DNA of 64,000 nucleotides from positions 1 through 64,000 of the forward strand of contig LJUJ01000010.1 of assembly GCA_001303785.1 (NCBI GenBank), in the 5' to 3' direction. The position numbers were made by a program, and so were the translations under genes. Below, piece after piece: positions 44,364 to 53,189 of this stretch (the stretch's first letter is position 1; each line of letters begins with the position of its first letter). The notes beneath the pieces were generated by a model. It had not been told where the DNA came from. It worked only from the letters and a program-made list of their open reading frames with translations, and did not search any database. The stretch comes from Caldifarciminota bacterium SM23_42. Lineage in GTDB: Bacteria; Hydrothermota; Tepidihabitantia; SM23-42.

Positions 44364-45007
44364 TCTTCCTCCTTGTTTTCTTTTTTCTTTCTACCCATAT
44401 AGCCATAGAGGAACAGATCAGCTAATGCATCTGCATACCTTTCGTAGAATGCATCATTCAGTTGCGCAACATACTCCTTGAACTGCGGATATTGTTCGGC
44501 TGCATACTTGCCCTGGAAATGATTAAGAATTACCGCAACGAAGACATTGGGACCTAAACTCTCCTGAAGTACGTCACGAGAGTCTACTCCCAATTTCTTG
44601 CGAAAATTTTCCATGCCTTCGCGAATGCCAGTAACCCATTTTACCTTTAGTCCCATCACTTCCGGAATGTCAAGCGGTATGACATCAAAGGCGACAATGG
44701 CTAGCTCGGTGTTTTTCCGGAAAAAGTTGACACCGGTCCGGATCATCTTTCGGATATGTTCATCAACCGGGAGATCCTCGTCGCCGACTGGTTTGATTGT
44801 TTTGAAGTATCGGTCGTAGCATTCATTGATGATTGCTTTGAGAATACCTGCCTTCTCGCCGAAATAGTAGTTGATCATAGAAATGTTGACGTGTGCCTTC
44901 TTGGCGATTTCCCGAACGCCAACAGCAGCATAACCCTTACGGGCGAAAAGGGCGAGCGCGGCTTCGAATATCCTCTGCTTAGCGCGTTTATTTTGTGCGG
45001 TCCTCAT
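44360..45007 (-). CDS. TetR/AcrR-family regulator
   Basis: 215 aa. N-terminal TetR helix-turn-helix: IFEAALALFARKGYAAVGVREIAKKA, then HVNISMINYYFGEKAGIL. The C-terminal half is a ligand-binding helical domain without recognisable specificity. It is the first gene of the operon and overlaps the LolA-like gene by 4 nt. A candidate operator overlaps its transcription start, so it probably represses the whole operon and itself, perhaps relieved by a lipid or acyl-CoA ligand. Confidence 0.92.
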   Translation of the reverse strand: MRTAQNKRAKQRIFEAALALFARKGYAAVGVREIAKKAHVNISMINYYFGEKAGILKAIINECYDRYFKTIKPVGDEDLPVDEHIRKMIRTGVNFFRKNTELAIVAFDVIPLDIPEVMGLKVKWVTGIREGMENFRKKLGVDSRDVLQESLGPNVFVAVILNHFQGKYAAEQYPQFKEYVAQLNDAFYERYADALADLFLYGYMGRKKKENKEEE

Positions 45008-45162
45008 GCTTGCCTCCTTAAGGATTGAACGACCGTTTCAAACAATCATTTGTATGCCATATGCTAATCACCTCAGTCAAATACCGCTCACAGGATTGCT
45101 CACAACAGCCAAGGTACGCTGCGTCTTCGATTGATAGGTTCATATTTCCCCCATTTATCTGT

Positions 45163-45222
45163 CAAACGTTTGTTTTAATCAATCGTTCGTTTACATTATA
45201 ATGAAAAACCTTTCTTTGTCAA
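45163..45222 (-). promoter_or_regulatory. tetR operon promoter and operator
   Basis: Minus strand: TTGACA at 45222-45217 and TATAAT at 45200-45195, spacer 16 bp. Directly downstream, AAACGAACGATT (45193-45182) and CAAACGTTTG (45172-45163, a perfect palindrome) would cover the start point. A further near-palindrome, CAAACAATCATTTG, lies at 45038-45051. An 8-bp hairpin (AAGAGGGC-TTC-GCCCTCTT, 45221-45239) overlaps the -35 box. Confidence 0.78.
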
Positions 45223-45507
45223 GAGGGCTTCGCCCTCTTCGATGTCGCTGAGAACTGACTGATTACAGCGATATCTGTTGCCATTTGCGGGGACAGGCAC
45301 ATACCTTTGCACTTTTTGTTATGACGCGACAGCAGATAATTGCAGAATTCAAGTGAATATGTTTTTGGCTGGGTTTGCGACAGGTTGGCTTTGTTGGCAA
45401 AAGTCAACAAAGTATAGCCCTTCCAGGAGGATCTACGACAGGTTGGATCTGTTAATAAATGACTCAGTGACGCAATGACATAATGACCATAGTCTCTAGT
45501 GTTGTGG
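45223..45507. other. Intergenic stretch with shared repeats
   Basis: Part of a 550-bp gap between divergent genes. 45262-45276 has GATTACAGCGATAT, an inverted relative of the CTGTAATC repeat. 45284-45295 has GCGGGGACAGGC, a fragment of the TGTCCCC family. 45402-45455 is the second copy of the 54-bp repeat. 45457-45490 is a TGAC array (TGACTCAG, TGACGCAA, TGACATAA, TGACC). Confidence 0.6.
45402..45455. repeat. 54-bp dispersed repeat, second copy
   Basis: Shares AACAAAGTAT, GCCCT, AGAGGATCTACGACAGGTTG (here GGAGGATCTACGACAGGTTG) and TCTGTTA with 19834-19887; roughly eight differences over 54 positions. No coding content. Confidence 0.75.
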
Positions 45508-45535
45508 TTGACAAGGCGTGGCGGTTTATTATAAT
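45508..45535 (+). promoter_or_regulatory. Promoter for GNAT gene
   Basis: TTGACA at 45508-45513 and TATAAT at 45530-45535, spacer 16 bp. The start codon GTG 45560 is about 18 nt after the expected start point, and only a weak ribosome binding site is visible. Confidence 0.75.
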
Positions 45536-45559
45536 GCCTAAACACACAACGGTTGATTA

Positions 45560-46294
45560 GTGATTCAAAGATTCGAAGAAATATCAATGAACGCATGGCC
45601 GGCGTTGCAGACATCGCTCTACGACGGGTGGGTTCTTAGATTTGCCAACGGTTATACCCGAAGAGCGAATTCAATCAATCCGATTTATTCTTCAACTATT
45701 GATGTGAAGGAAAAGATCAAATACTGCCGTAGACTATATGATTCCAGGAAGTTGCCGACGATGTTCAAGCTAACTAAAGCAGTCTATCCTACAGATTTGG
45801 ACCATATTCTTGAGGCGAATGGGTTTTCCTTCGCAGCCGAAACATCAGTGCAGATAATTGACTTGGGTCGGGTCGATGCCAGAAAAGATAGCTTGATTGA
45901 GACGAGTCACGCTGTTGACGACAGGTGGCTTGATAGCTTCTTCCGTATGAGCAAAGCGGAGATAAGACACAAGGATACATTGAGGTCAATGCTCGAGAAT
46001 ATCATCCAACCGCGGTGCCTTGCTAGTATCGAGAATGGGGATTCAATGGTTGCTTGCGGTTTAGGGGTCATACAAGAAAAAACAGTAGGTCTTTTTGACA
46101 TAATCGTTGATGAAGACTTCCGAGGTAAAGGGTTGGGTAGAAGAATTCTTGATGGTCTATTGTCCTGGGCAAAAATTAATGGTGCAGAATCGGCATACTT
46201 ACAAGTGATGGTCGATAACAAGGATGCATTTGCGCTATATCAAAAATTGGGTTTCACCGAGCTTTACCGGTACTGGTACCGCGTGAAGGAATAA
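45560..46294 (+). CDS. GNAT-family N-acetyltransferase
   Basis: 244 aa. The N-terminal third (EISMNAWPALQTSLYDGWVLRFANGYTRRANSI) is the conserved opening of a family of two-part GNAT proteins. The C-terminal half carries the acetyl-CoA loop VDEDFRGKGLGRRILDGL and the end motif ALYQKLGFTELYRYWYR. It transfers an acetyl group to an unknown amine. GTG start with weak ribosome binding site. It converges with a radical SAM gene 4 bp away. Confidence 0.87.
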   Translation: MIQRFEEISMNAWPALQTSLYDGWVLRFANGYTRRANSINPIYSSTIDVKEKIKYCRRLYDSRKLPTMFKLTKAVYPTDLDHILEANGFSFAAETSVQIIDLGRVDARKDSLIETSHAVDDRWLDSFFRMSKAEIRHKDTLRSMLENIIQPRCLASIENGDSMVACGLGVIQEKTVGLFDIIVDEDFRGKGLGRRILDGLLSWAKINGAESAYLQVMVDNKDAFALYQKLGFTELYRYWYRVKE

Positions 46295-46298
46295 TATT

Positions 46299-47423
46299 TT
46301 ACCCGCGGAGTAGTTTTTCGTACTGAGCACAAGTACCTGTCCAGATAATTTCCCTTATCACGCGCTCCGTTGTTTTACCTACACCCTTGATATCCCGGAT
46401 GTTTTTCACGGTGGAGATAGACGACTTGAGTTTGCTGATCGAATAGGCCGCGTAGCCGTAAGGAGACTTGGCACCTTTTAGCCGGAGAAGGTAATCCAGC
46501 TGTTCTAGAATAACAATTACCAGATCGTTTTCGTCCAAGATATCATGGAACAGAGATACCGGAATGCGTTTTGGTATTCTATACTGAGTAGCAACTTCGT
46601 CGAATATCCGGGATATTGATTTGTAATAATCAGAAACGGCCTGGCCCCATTTGTCCGCCTGATAGATCATTGCGTATTCGGGAGGCAATTGCGGATAGTG
46701 TTTTTTAAGGACTTTTAGGAAATAATCTTGTTGACGCCCTTGCTTTAATGTCATACCTCCGAAAATTACGAAATCAACACCAAGCTCCCTTGCTTTTTTA
46801 ACAACATCCTCGATTAGAGTATGAGTGTCGGTCACAAAGGGAATAACCGGGAGCAGAAATATTCCGCAAGCAATGCCTTTTTCTTTGAAAAAAGCGAGGG
46901 TGTTCAAGCGGCTGCTCGGCGGCGGTACGCGGGGTTCAAAAATGCCGCTTATTTCGTCGTCGATCGAGGATATGCTGAAACTGACAATCGCCCGTCTTCT
47001 ATCATTGACCCGCTGTATTAAATCGATATCTCTCTCTACTAATACTGATTTCGTGAGGATGTGTACGGGAAACCCATGATTGTGTATTACCATGAGTGCC
47101 TGCCGAGTCAATCCGTATTTCTTTTCGACGGGCTGATAGCTGTCACCCACGCCACCACCGAGCATGATAAAACCCTGCTTTGGGTTTTTGCGTTTTCCTT
47201 TCGGATCTAGCTCGCGACGCAGGAGGTCAATTGCATTGATTTTCACGACAATGTCTCTACCAAACTCGCCATCAACATAGTATCCTTCGGCGCGGCCGTC
47301 GCAATAGACGCAGTTATGAGTGCAACCCCGGTACAGGTTCATGCCGTATTGCGACACGAACCAGGAATCGACTTTCCTATGCTTACGGAGCAGGGTTTTG
47401 GCTTCGATCTCTCTGACAGACAT
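46299..47423 (-). CDS. SPL-family radical SAM protein with HhH end
   Basis: 374 aa. Radical SAM cluster motif CTHNCVYCDGR near residue 34, GGGVGDSYQPVEKKY, LTKSVLVERDIDL and FSISSIDDEISGIFEPRVP match the spore-photoproduct-lyase-like (Rv2578c-type) family. The C-terminal 40 residues form a helix-hairpin-helix (IRDIKGVGKTTERVIREI), suggesting nucleic-acid binding. The ligating residues are present. Substrate unknown; DNA or RNA repair is a reasonable inference. 12 bp downstream of the acetyltransferase gene and probably co-transcribed. Confidence 0.88.
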   Translation of the reverse strand: MSVREIEAKTLLRKHRKVDSWFVSQYGMNLYRGCTHNCVYCDGRAEGYYVDGEFGRDIVVKINAIDLLRRELDPKGKRKNPKQGFIMLGGGVGDSYQPVEKKYGLTRQALMVIHNHGFPVHILTKSVLVERDIDLIQRVNDRRRAIVSFSISSIDDEISGIFEPRVPPPSSRLNTLAFFKEKGIACGIFLLPVIPFVTDTHTLIEDVVKKARELGVDFVIFGGMTLKQGRQQDYFLKVLKKHYPQLPPEYAMIYQADKWGQAVSDYYKSISRIFDEVATQYRIPKRIPVSLFHDILDENDLVIVILEQLDYLLRLKGAKSPYGYAAYSISKLKSSISTVKNIRDIKGVGKTTERVIREIIWTGTCAQYEKLLRG

Positions 47424-47435
47424 TCCTGTTGTGGC

Positions 47436-47990
47436 TTATTGGTTCAGTGTTACATTCTCTACGGAGTTGCCCTGACGCTTGTCCCGTGCTTTCGTATCCT
47501 CATAATAGATCTTCTGCATCAGATGCACGTCTAACAAACGACCGAATTTGCGCCCCACTTCTCGCATCACACCAATATGCTGGAAGCCTAATGATTTGTG
47601 AAGATGGACGCTGATCTCATTACCCTCGGCGATGCGTGCGACTATTGTGTGGAGACCGACTTCCTTGCCCTTTTCAACAAGATACTCAAGAAGTCTTCTG
47701 CCAATGCCTCGTCCTTGATGTTCTTCCTTTACGTACAAAGAGACCTCTGCAGCATCCGCGTAGGCGCAACGTTCAGACCATTCACTGAGTGCCGCCCACC
47801 CCACTATGACGTCTTTCTCTTCAGCAACTATTATGGGATTCTTTGCCCCGTGTCGCATGAACCATGTTTCTTGCTCCGCCAGTGTCTTAGGTTCGGTATC
47901 GAATGTTGCCAGGGTTTTCAAAATTGCTTCATTATATATATCGGTGATTCCTGGCAAATCATCGAGAGTAGCTTCTCCAATTTTTATCAT
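47436..47990 (-). CDS. GNAT acetyltransferase, phosphinothricin-type
   Basis: 184 aa of the Pat/Bar branch of GNAT: DIYNEAILKTLATFDTEPKT, VGWAALSEWSERCAYADAAEVSLYV, EHQGRGIGRRLLEYL, KSLGFQHIGVMREVG. It likely acetylates a small amine such as methionine sulfoximine-like compounds. An extension of about 20 residues (KARDKRQGNSVENVTLNQ) follows the domain. First gene of a two-gene transcript. Confidence 0.88.
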   Translation of the reverse strand: MIKIGEATLDDLPGITDIYNEAILKTLATFDTEPKTLAEQETWFMRHGAKNPIIVAEEKDVIVGWAALSEWSERCAYADAAEVSLYVKEEHQGRGIGRRLLEYLVEKGKEVGLHTIVARIAEGNEISVHLHKSLGFQHIGVMREVGRKFGRLLDVHLMQKIYYEDTKARDKRQGNSVENVTLNQ

Positions 47991-48049
47991 TTCTCAATGC
48001 ACCAGCAACCATAATGAATCATGATCGGTCCTGTTTTGTTCACGGGTAA

Positions 48050-48077
48050 AATATATGCCACAGAGGTTTTTTGTCAA
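48050..48077 (-). promoter_or_regulatory. Promoter for acetyltransferase and radical SAM genes
   Basis: Minus strand: TTGACA at 48077-48072 and TATATT at 48055-48050, spacer 16 bp. Confidence 0.65.
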
Positions 48078-48156
48078 TAGTAGTACCTACTGCGACGTTT
48101 TTCGTGTGGCGGTTTCGAAGCACATTACGATTTCGTATACTGTGTCGATGAAATCA

Positions 48157-48184
48157 TTGACACGTGGCTAATTAATCCTATAAT
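48157..48184 (+). promoter_or_regulatory. Promoter for exported propeller
   Basis: TTGACA at 48157-48162 and TATAAT at 48179-48184, spacer 16 bp, followed by AGGAGGTGA before GTG 48233. Confidence 0.75.
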
Positions 48185-48232
48185 GAGCAAACGATAAATT
48201 TCGATTTTCAATGATCCACCAGGAGGTGAAAG

Positions 48233-49735
48233 GTGCGGAGAATTATATGTTGTATCGCTGTAGTAGTGATTTCTCTACTTAGTGCCCAGACCACCATCTG
48301 GTCTTATCACGCGACGGGCAGCACCTATAGCCATATCAGATCAATAAAGACCCTTCCCGACGTTGATGATGATTTGCATGAGGACGTAATTGCGGTCTCC
48401 GAGAATGATACGCTTTATTGCTTGTCGGGTACCTCGGGCATACCGATATGGCGCTTCGCGGCGGACCCTTGTTTTGCAGAACGCGGTCTTATCTCTGTGC
48501 CTGACCTGAATGGCGACTCGCTTGCCGACGTGATACTTGGAACCATATGGGGTACCCGTTCGGTTTTTGCCATCTCCGGCGCTGACGGCAGCGTACTCTG
48601 GCAGTATGACACACATGAGTACGGAGATGGAGGTTGGATATACGAAGTGGCGGAAATGCCCGACGTGAATGGTGATTCGGTAGTCGACATACTGGCATCG
48701 TCCGGCGGCCCCGACGCACTGCGTGCCTATCTCTTCGATGGTGTAACCGGTAGCAAAATATGGGAATACAATACAGGATACGCTTGTTTTGCGGTGCGTG
48801 CGATTGGAGATATTTCCGGGGATACGATACAGGATGTTGCGGTGTCAACTGGTGATAGCGATCCAAGTACCAACCGGGTATTCTTCATTGATGGCGCGAC
48901 TGGTTTCTTGATACGTGATATATTGTTACCTTCAACCGGTGTGAGCGTTGTGCCAATCGGCGATATTTCAGGTGATGCGATACCGGACATCGCCTGTGGG
49001 ACGGCAAATTATGTAATCCTCGGTCTATCCGGATCAGGTGATTCAGTGTTGTGGACGTGCAACGTGGGCGGCACGGTTGTTGACTTGAACGTTTTGCCTG
49101 ATGTCGATGCTAACGGGTATATGGAATTACTACCTTCAGGTACCAACATGTATAATTTCTATTGTATTGATGCTCTTGGTGGCAACACTAACTGGGCCAC
49201 TCCAGCCGTCGATCAGATCTTCGTGAACGTTGCAATTCCAGACATCAGCGGCGACAGTATCTGGGATGTCGTTGGCGGTACCGGCTTTGGTAATGGAGTA
49301 TTGTATACACTGGATGGTAGTTCCGGAACAATATTCTGGCAGCTTGCAATGGCCAGCCCCGTGGAATCTGCATTTTGGATTGAGGATGTCAGTGGTAATG
49401 ATATCCCTGATATCCTCGTGGGTTTGCGGAACGGCTGGATATATGCTATCAGTGATGGCGATGTCGGTCTTCACGAAGGCAACGTTACAACCGTGGGTTT
49501 CAAGTCGCTGATGAGTCGTTTCGGGCGCTTGGAGCTGATACATAACCTGTCGAGCGGCTCAAAAATGCGGGTTGAAATTTATTCGACTCTCGGCCAGAAA
49601 GTAATGGACGTTTCCCTCGTGGCAGATAGAAACCTAATTTCCGTTGATGCACGGAGTTTACCTTCCGGGGTCTATTTCGGCAGAATTTCTAGTGAGGAAT
49701 CCGGGGAAAATGTTAAGTTTGTAATACTCAACTGA
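48233..49735 (+). CDS. Exported PQQ/FG-GAP-like propeller protein
   Basis: 500 aa, GTG start with AGGAGGTGA upstream, signal peptide to about residue 20 (ending LSAQ). Seven or eight blades combine an FG-GAP loop (VPDLNGDSLADVILGT, MPDVNGDSVVDILASS, IGDISGDTIQDVAVS) with a PQQ-like turn (GADGSVLWQYD, GVTGSKIWEYN). Tail of the longer class: LELIHNLSSGSKMRVEIYSTLGQ, PSGVYFGRI, ends VKFVILN. Probably exported by the same route as the proteins in the first 38 kb, but it is separate from the large operon. Confidence 0.85.
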   Translation: MRRIICCIAVVVISLLSAQTTIWSYHATGSTYSHIRSIKTLPDVDDDLHEDVIAVSENDTLYCLSGTSGIPIWRFAADPCFAERGLISVPDLNGDSLADVILGTIWGTRSVFAISGADGSVLWQYDTHEYGDGGWIYEVAEMPDVNGDSVVDILASSGGPDALRAYLFDGVTGSKIWEYNTGYACFAVRAIGDISGDTIQDVAVSTGDSDPSTNRVFFIDGATGFLIRDILLPSTGVSVVPIGDISGDAIPDIACGTANYVILGLSGSGDSVLWTCNVGGTVVDLNVLPDVDANGYMELLPSGTNMYNFYCIDALGGNTNWATPAVDQIFVNVAIPDISGDSIWDVVGGTGFGNGVLYTLDGSSGTIFWQLAMASPVESAFWIEDVSGNDIPDILVGLRNGWIYAISDGDVGLHEGNVTTVGFKSLMSRFGRLELIHNLSSGSKMRVEIYSTLGQKVMDVSLVADRNLISVDARSLPSGVYFGRISSEESGENVKFVILN

Positions 49736-49788
49736 TCTGGAGTTTTTGTTTGGTCGATCAGCAGTATTCCTGAGTAATTGGAGGATTC

Positions 49789-51015
49789 ATGCGAAGGTCG
49801 ATTTTCATTGTCATTATTCTGACCGCGTCATTTATCTGGGCAGATGTTTTTACCGAATTGAATACCGCCCGCATCGCCTATTTCAACGAGCAGGATTACG
49901 AACGCGCACGCGCGGCATGTTTGCGGGGAATTGAATTGGCGGCGGGCCATTTTGAGTTGCATGTGATACTCGGTGGTTCAGAGATGGGCCTGGCGAATTG
50001 GCAGGCCGCAGCCTCAGCTTTCGAAAAGGCTTTTGAAATCGACACCTCTAAGACGATAGAATGGATTGTCAATCAAAAAGAAGGGGGTATGTATTATTTC
50101 CAGGCCTTCTACTTCTCTGCACGCGAGCTGTTTGAACAGGCTGAATATGCTGAAGCCCTGAACTATCTGAATTACGACCAGTTGTTTGACATTGAAGACA
50201 TCAACATTCATGTTCTGAAGGGAGCAATTTTGTGTAGGTTGGAAAGATTCGAAGAGTCGAACAATGAATATATGAAGGTTCTCAAGCTTGCTCCGGATGA
50301 CCCTGACGTCAATTTTCTGATCGGAAAGGCACGTTTTGATGGAGGAGACTTTGAGGGCTGTCAAGCCTTTTTTTCAACGGCGATAAAATACTACAAGATT
50401 AAGTATGACCGATTGGGTAGAATCATTTTTCAGAACATGTTTGAGGTTGATAGTCTATTGGCACAGCAGGTTGTGGTTTTGTGGGTGCGCGGAGAAATGG
50501 AAGAGTTGGATCGATTGTTCAAGGGAACGCTGGGTTTCCACGAAGGCCTGGCCGTACAGAAGGCAAACGTTGAGAAATTTACAGCGGCGGCAGATGATTT
50601 AGGACGCGCTTACTACTATTCCGCCGTTACGCAATATAACTCTGGGAACGACACACTTGCCCTAGAAGATATGATTCTTAGCGTGAGGTACAAACCAGAT
50701 GATCTCGATGCCTTATATTACGCCGGTGAGATTAGTGTGAAACTCAAGCAATATGATGCTGCAGTAACTTATTTAGAAAGATTAACCGAACAGAGCCCAG
50801 CCGATAAGTACGCATTGTTTCACCTCGGGGTTTGCTACACCGAAACAGGGCGGTACAGTAAAGCAATAGAAGTCTATGAGAATAGAATACTCAAGATCGA
50901 TCCGGATAATGTTGATGTGATGAACAATCTAGCATATGTTTACCGAGAGATTGGCGATAGTGACAAGGCGCTATTCTGGCTAATGCGTGTCGAAGAGGTG
51001 CAGAAGAAAAATTGA
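49789..51015 (+). CDS. Secreted or periplasmic TPR protein
   Basis: 408 aa; ATG with TTGGAGG upstream. Signal peptide of 19 residues ending IWA. The body is built from TPR-type helical pairs: ARIAYFNEQDYERARAACLRG, WQAAASAFEKAFEID, ESNNEYMKVLKLAPDDPDV, YDAAVTYLERLTEQSPADKY, YSKAIEVYENRILKIDPDN. A protein-protein interaction scaffold in the periplasm is likely. It follows the propeller gene by 53 bp and may be co-transcribed. No enzymatic domain. Confidence 0.83.
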   Translation: MRRSIFIVIILTASFIWADVFTELNTARIAYFNEQDYERARAACLRGIELAAGHFELHVILGGSEMGLANWQAAASAFEKAFEIDTSKTIEWIVNQKEGGMYYFQAFYFSARELFEQAEYAEALNYLNYDQLFDIEDINIHVLKGAILCRLERFEESNNEYMKVLKLAPDDPDVNFLIGKARFDGGDFEGCQAFFSTAIKYYKIKYDRLGRIIFQNMFEVDSLLAQQVVVLWVRGEMEELDRLFKGTLGFHEGLAVQKANVEKFTAAADDLGRAYYYSAVTQYNSGNDTLALEDMILSVRYKPDDLDALYYAGEISVKLKQYDAAVTYLERLTEQSPADKYALFHLGVCYTETGRYSKAIEVYENRILKIDPDNVDVMNNLAYVYREIGDSDKALFWLMRVEEVQKKN

Positions 51016-51020
51016 CCCGA

Positions 51021-52682
51021 CTATTGATTTTCGAATCGGAAATTCTTATCTCTGAATAACTTCAGACAAACATCGACGACGTCGGCGTCATAAATGACGC
51101 CTTTGTTTTTGGAAATTTCCTCCAGCGTATATTCAAGACTGTAGGCAGGTCGATAAGGGCGATGGGAAGAGATTGCTTCAACAACATCGGCCACGGCCAG
51201 TAGTCTTGCGGCCAGTAAGATATTCTTTTCGCTTAAGCCTTGAGGGTAGCCCGAGCCGTCAATCCGCTCGTGATGCTGGAGTACGATTTCCGCAATCGGC
51301 CAGGGGAACTCAATGGTTTTCAGGATATCGCTCGCAACGCGCGGGTGGGTTTTGATGATCGTAAATTCGGCATCACTGAGGCGAGTCGGTTTGCTGAGGA
51401 TTTCTGATGGCACGGCCAGTTTTCCTATGTCGTGGAGCATGCCGGCTAACCTTATGCCGTTGATCTGTTCCTCAGTCAGTCCCATTTCCTTGGCGATTGT
51501 GCAGGCGAGCATTGTGACGCGGCGTTGATGATCGGTCGTATACGGGTCTCGCTTGCCAACCGCCGAGGCGAGGGCATTGACTGTTTGCTCAAATATCTTG
51601 CGTAGCTTCTTGTAGCTACGCTGTACTTCTTCCGCAGCCTTTTTCCCCTGGGCACGCGTGTGTAACGAAATAATACCGTATGCCAGGTCATCAGCGAGTT
51701 CCTTGAGCAGCTTGACTTCTTCCGCATCGAAAACATCAGGTTCGTCTGAATAGATGTTCAAGGAACCGAATACGCGGCTATCTTCACTGAGCGGTAGTGC
51801 AATCAGAGCGGCATAGCCGCGCTTGATAGCTTCTCCCTGCCACGGTCCCGTGGCCGATGCATTGGAGAGATTCTTGATTATCGATGGTTTACCCGATAGT
51901 ATGGCTTGGCTTACTGGTTCACGTTCTTTTTTCGACAGATTTATCTTTATGACATCAAGGTATCCTCGCTCATAGCCCGCGTAGGCAGCCGGGCGTATGT
52001 TCTTATCCTTGTCTTGAGGTACGAGTCCTACCCAGGCAAATTTATAGCCGCCAAGATTCACGATTATCTGACATATATCTAACAGAAGCTTCGTTTCCTC
52101 AGTGGCCCGCACGAGTATCTGGTCACACTCTCTGACCACTTTAAGGGCACGATTCAGCTTGTTCAAGAGCTCTTCGGCTTTCTTACGCTCGGTGATATCC
52201 CTGATGATGCCCAAGGTGCCCAGAAATCTCTTGTCTGCTTCATCAATTTCCTTATCGTAATGGCCTGTTGAACTAACATCACCAAAGGCAATAACGGTAC
52301 CGATTCTTTCATCCATGTCCTTCTTTTTTCTCTTGAGTAACAGTCTTATTTCGAGGTCCTTGGTTTTCCGAATGCCCGTTCTTCTTTCATCGAAGAGCTT
52401 GGGTGCATTGTCATCACCGGTAATCTTTCCCCTGTACCTGGGTAGAATGAAGTTGCGGGCAAAGAGCTTGACATCATCCGGGTGTACGATTTTGCTGAAA
52501 TGTTTCCCGATGAGTTCCTCTGGTTCGTAACCTAGACTGCGTACCGAATCGTTGACGAACGTAAAAACCCCATCCGGGTCAATGCGGTACACAATATCGG
52601 GCAATGCCTTGATTATTGCGACGTAGCGCTCGGTCTCTTCTCTTGTTGTGTTCTTGTGATTAGGTTTGTTTTTTTCATTCAT
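51021..52682 (-). CDS. PAS-GAF-HD-GYP signalling protein
   Basis: 553 aa cytoplasmic protein. PAS domain residues 20-80 (YRIDPDGVFTFVNDSV, GYEPEELIGKHFSKIVHPDDV), a second short PAS-associated region, a GAF domain about 200-350 (IAL-type core ALIALPLSEDSRVFGSLNIY), then HD-GYP 370-545: MLHDIGKLAVPSEIL and QHHERIDGSGYPQGL, with metal and GYP residues intact. Expected to degrade cyclic di-GMP in response to a signal. Its HD-GYP half closely resembles that of the protein at 61695. Confidence 0.9.
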   Translation of the reverse strand: MNEKNKPNHKNTTREETERYVAIIKALPDIVYRIDPDGVFTFVNDSVRSLGYEPEELIGKHFSKIVHPDDVKLFARNFILPRYRGKITGDDNAPKLFDERRTGIRKTKDLEIRLLLKRKKKDMDERIGTVIAFGDVSSTGHYDKEIDEADKRFLGTLGIIRDITERKKAEELLNKLNRALKVVRECDQILVRATEETKLLLDICQIIVNLGGYKFAWVGLVPQDKDKNIRPAAYAGYERGYLDVIKINLSKKEREPVSQAILSGKPSIIKNLSNASATGPWQGEAIKRGYAALIALPLSEDSRVFGSLNIYSDEPDVFDAEEVKLLKELADDLAYGIISLHTRAQGKKAAEEVQRSYKKLRKIFEQTVNALASAVGKRDPYTTDHQRRVTMLACTIAKEMGLTEEQINGIRLAGMLHDIGKLAVPSEILSKPTRLSDAEFTIIKTHPRVASDILKTIEFPWPIAEIVLQHHERIDGSGYPQGLSEKNILLAARLLAVADVVEAISSHRPYRPAYSLEYTLEEISKNKGVIYDADVVDVCLKLFRDKNFRFENQ

Positions 52683-52821
52683 TTCTCGACCTTACTCATT
52701 CATAATGCTTTTTTGTGAATTCAGCCTGTCAAAGGCCGCCAGTGTCGACAGAGGATTCGCATTTGAATTGTGATTTGAATGCGGCTGCAGATTCTTCTTA
52801 ATCCTCAGCATGTTTAGGAAA

Positions 52822-52849
52822 AGTATACACACTTAACAAATGTTGTCAA
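52822..52849 (-). promoter_or_regulatory. Promoter for HD-GYP gene
   Basis: Minus strand: TTGACA at 52849-52844 and TATACT at 52827-52822, spacer 16 bp; leader about 130 nt to ATG 52682. Confidence 0.65.
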
Positions 52850-52854
52850 GAACA

Positions 52855-53130
52855 CGCTTGACGCCCTACGCTCAACGCTACATGCCCCACGTGTTTTTCC
52901 TGGTATTCTGATACTCTAATATTCTACTGACTGTTTTTTTGGCATCCTGATCAACTGCCCTCAAGGGCAGCATATCAGTAAATCAGGATACCAGCATGCA
53001 GGATATCAGCACACCAGCGTATCAGGGCATGCTCTACGCATGAAGTCTTACGCTTTTTGTCTGATAGTCTGATGTCCTGATGCTCTGCCCGCTGATCTTC
53101 TGATATTCCGATCCGCTGTATCGTATCAGT
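52855..53130. repeat. Phased CTGAT/ATCAG array with central hairpin
   Basis: Most of a 500-bp gap. 52858-52890 has CCTACGCTCAACGCTACATG units. 52901-52950 has TGGTATTCTGATACTCTAAT-type units on one strand. CTGCCCT-CA-AGGGCAG (52955-52970) is a perfect 7-bp hairpin. 52971-53030 carries ATCAG units on the other strand (ATATCAGTAAATCAGGATAC, GGATATCAGCACACC). 53058-53130 returns to CTGAT units. The arms therefore form a large imperfect inverted repeat. No coding content. Confidence 0.7.
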
Positions 53131-53144
53131 AGGTACTGGCTTTC

Positions 53145-53172
53145 TTGACATGCAGTATAAATAATCTATAAT
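53145..53172 (+). promoter_or_regulatory. Promoter for GYD gene
   Basis: TTGACA at 53145-53150 and TATAAT at 53167-53172, spacer 16 bp; perfect hexamers. Confidence 0.75.
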
Positions 53173-53189
53173 TATGTATAGGAGGCATG

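Noticed and set aside
52855-53130. CRISPR array
   Set aside because: Units are 8-10 bp and degenerate, with no regular spacers and no cas genes nearby.
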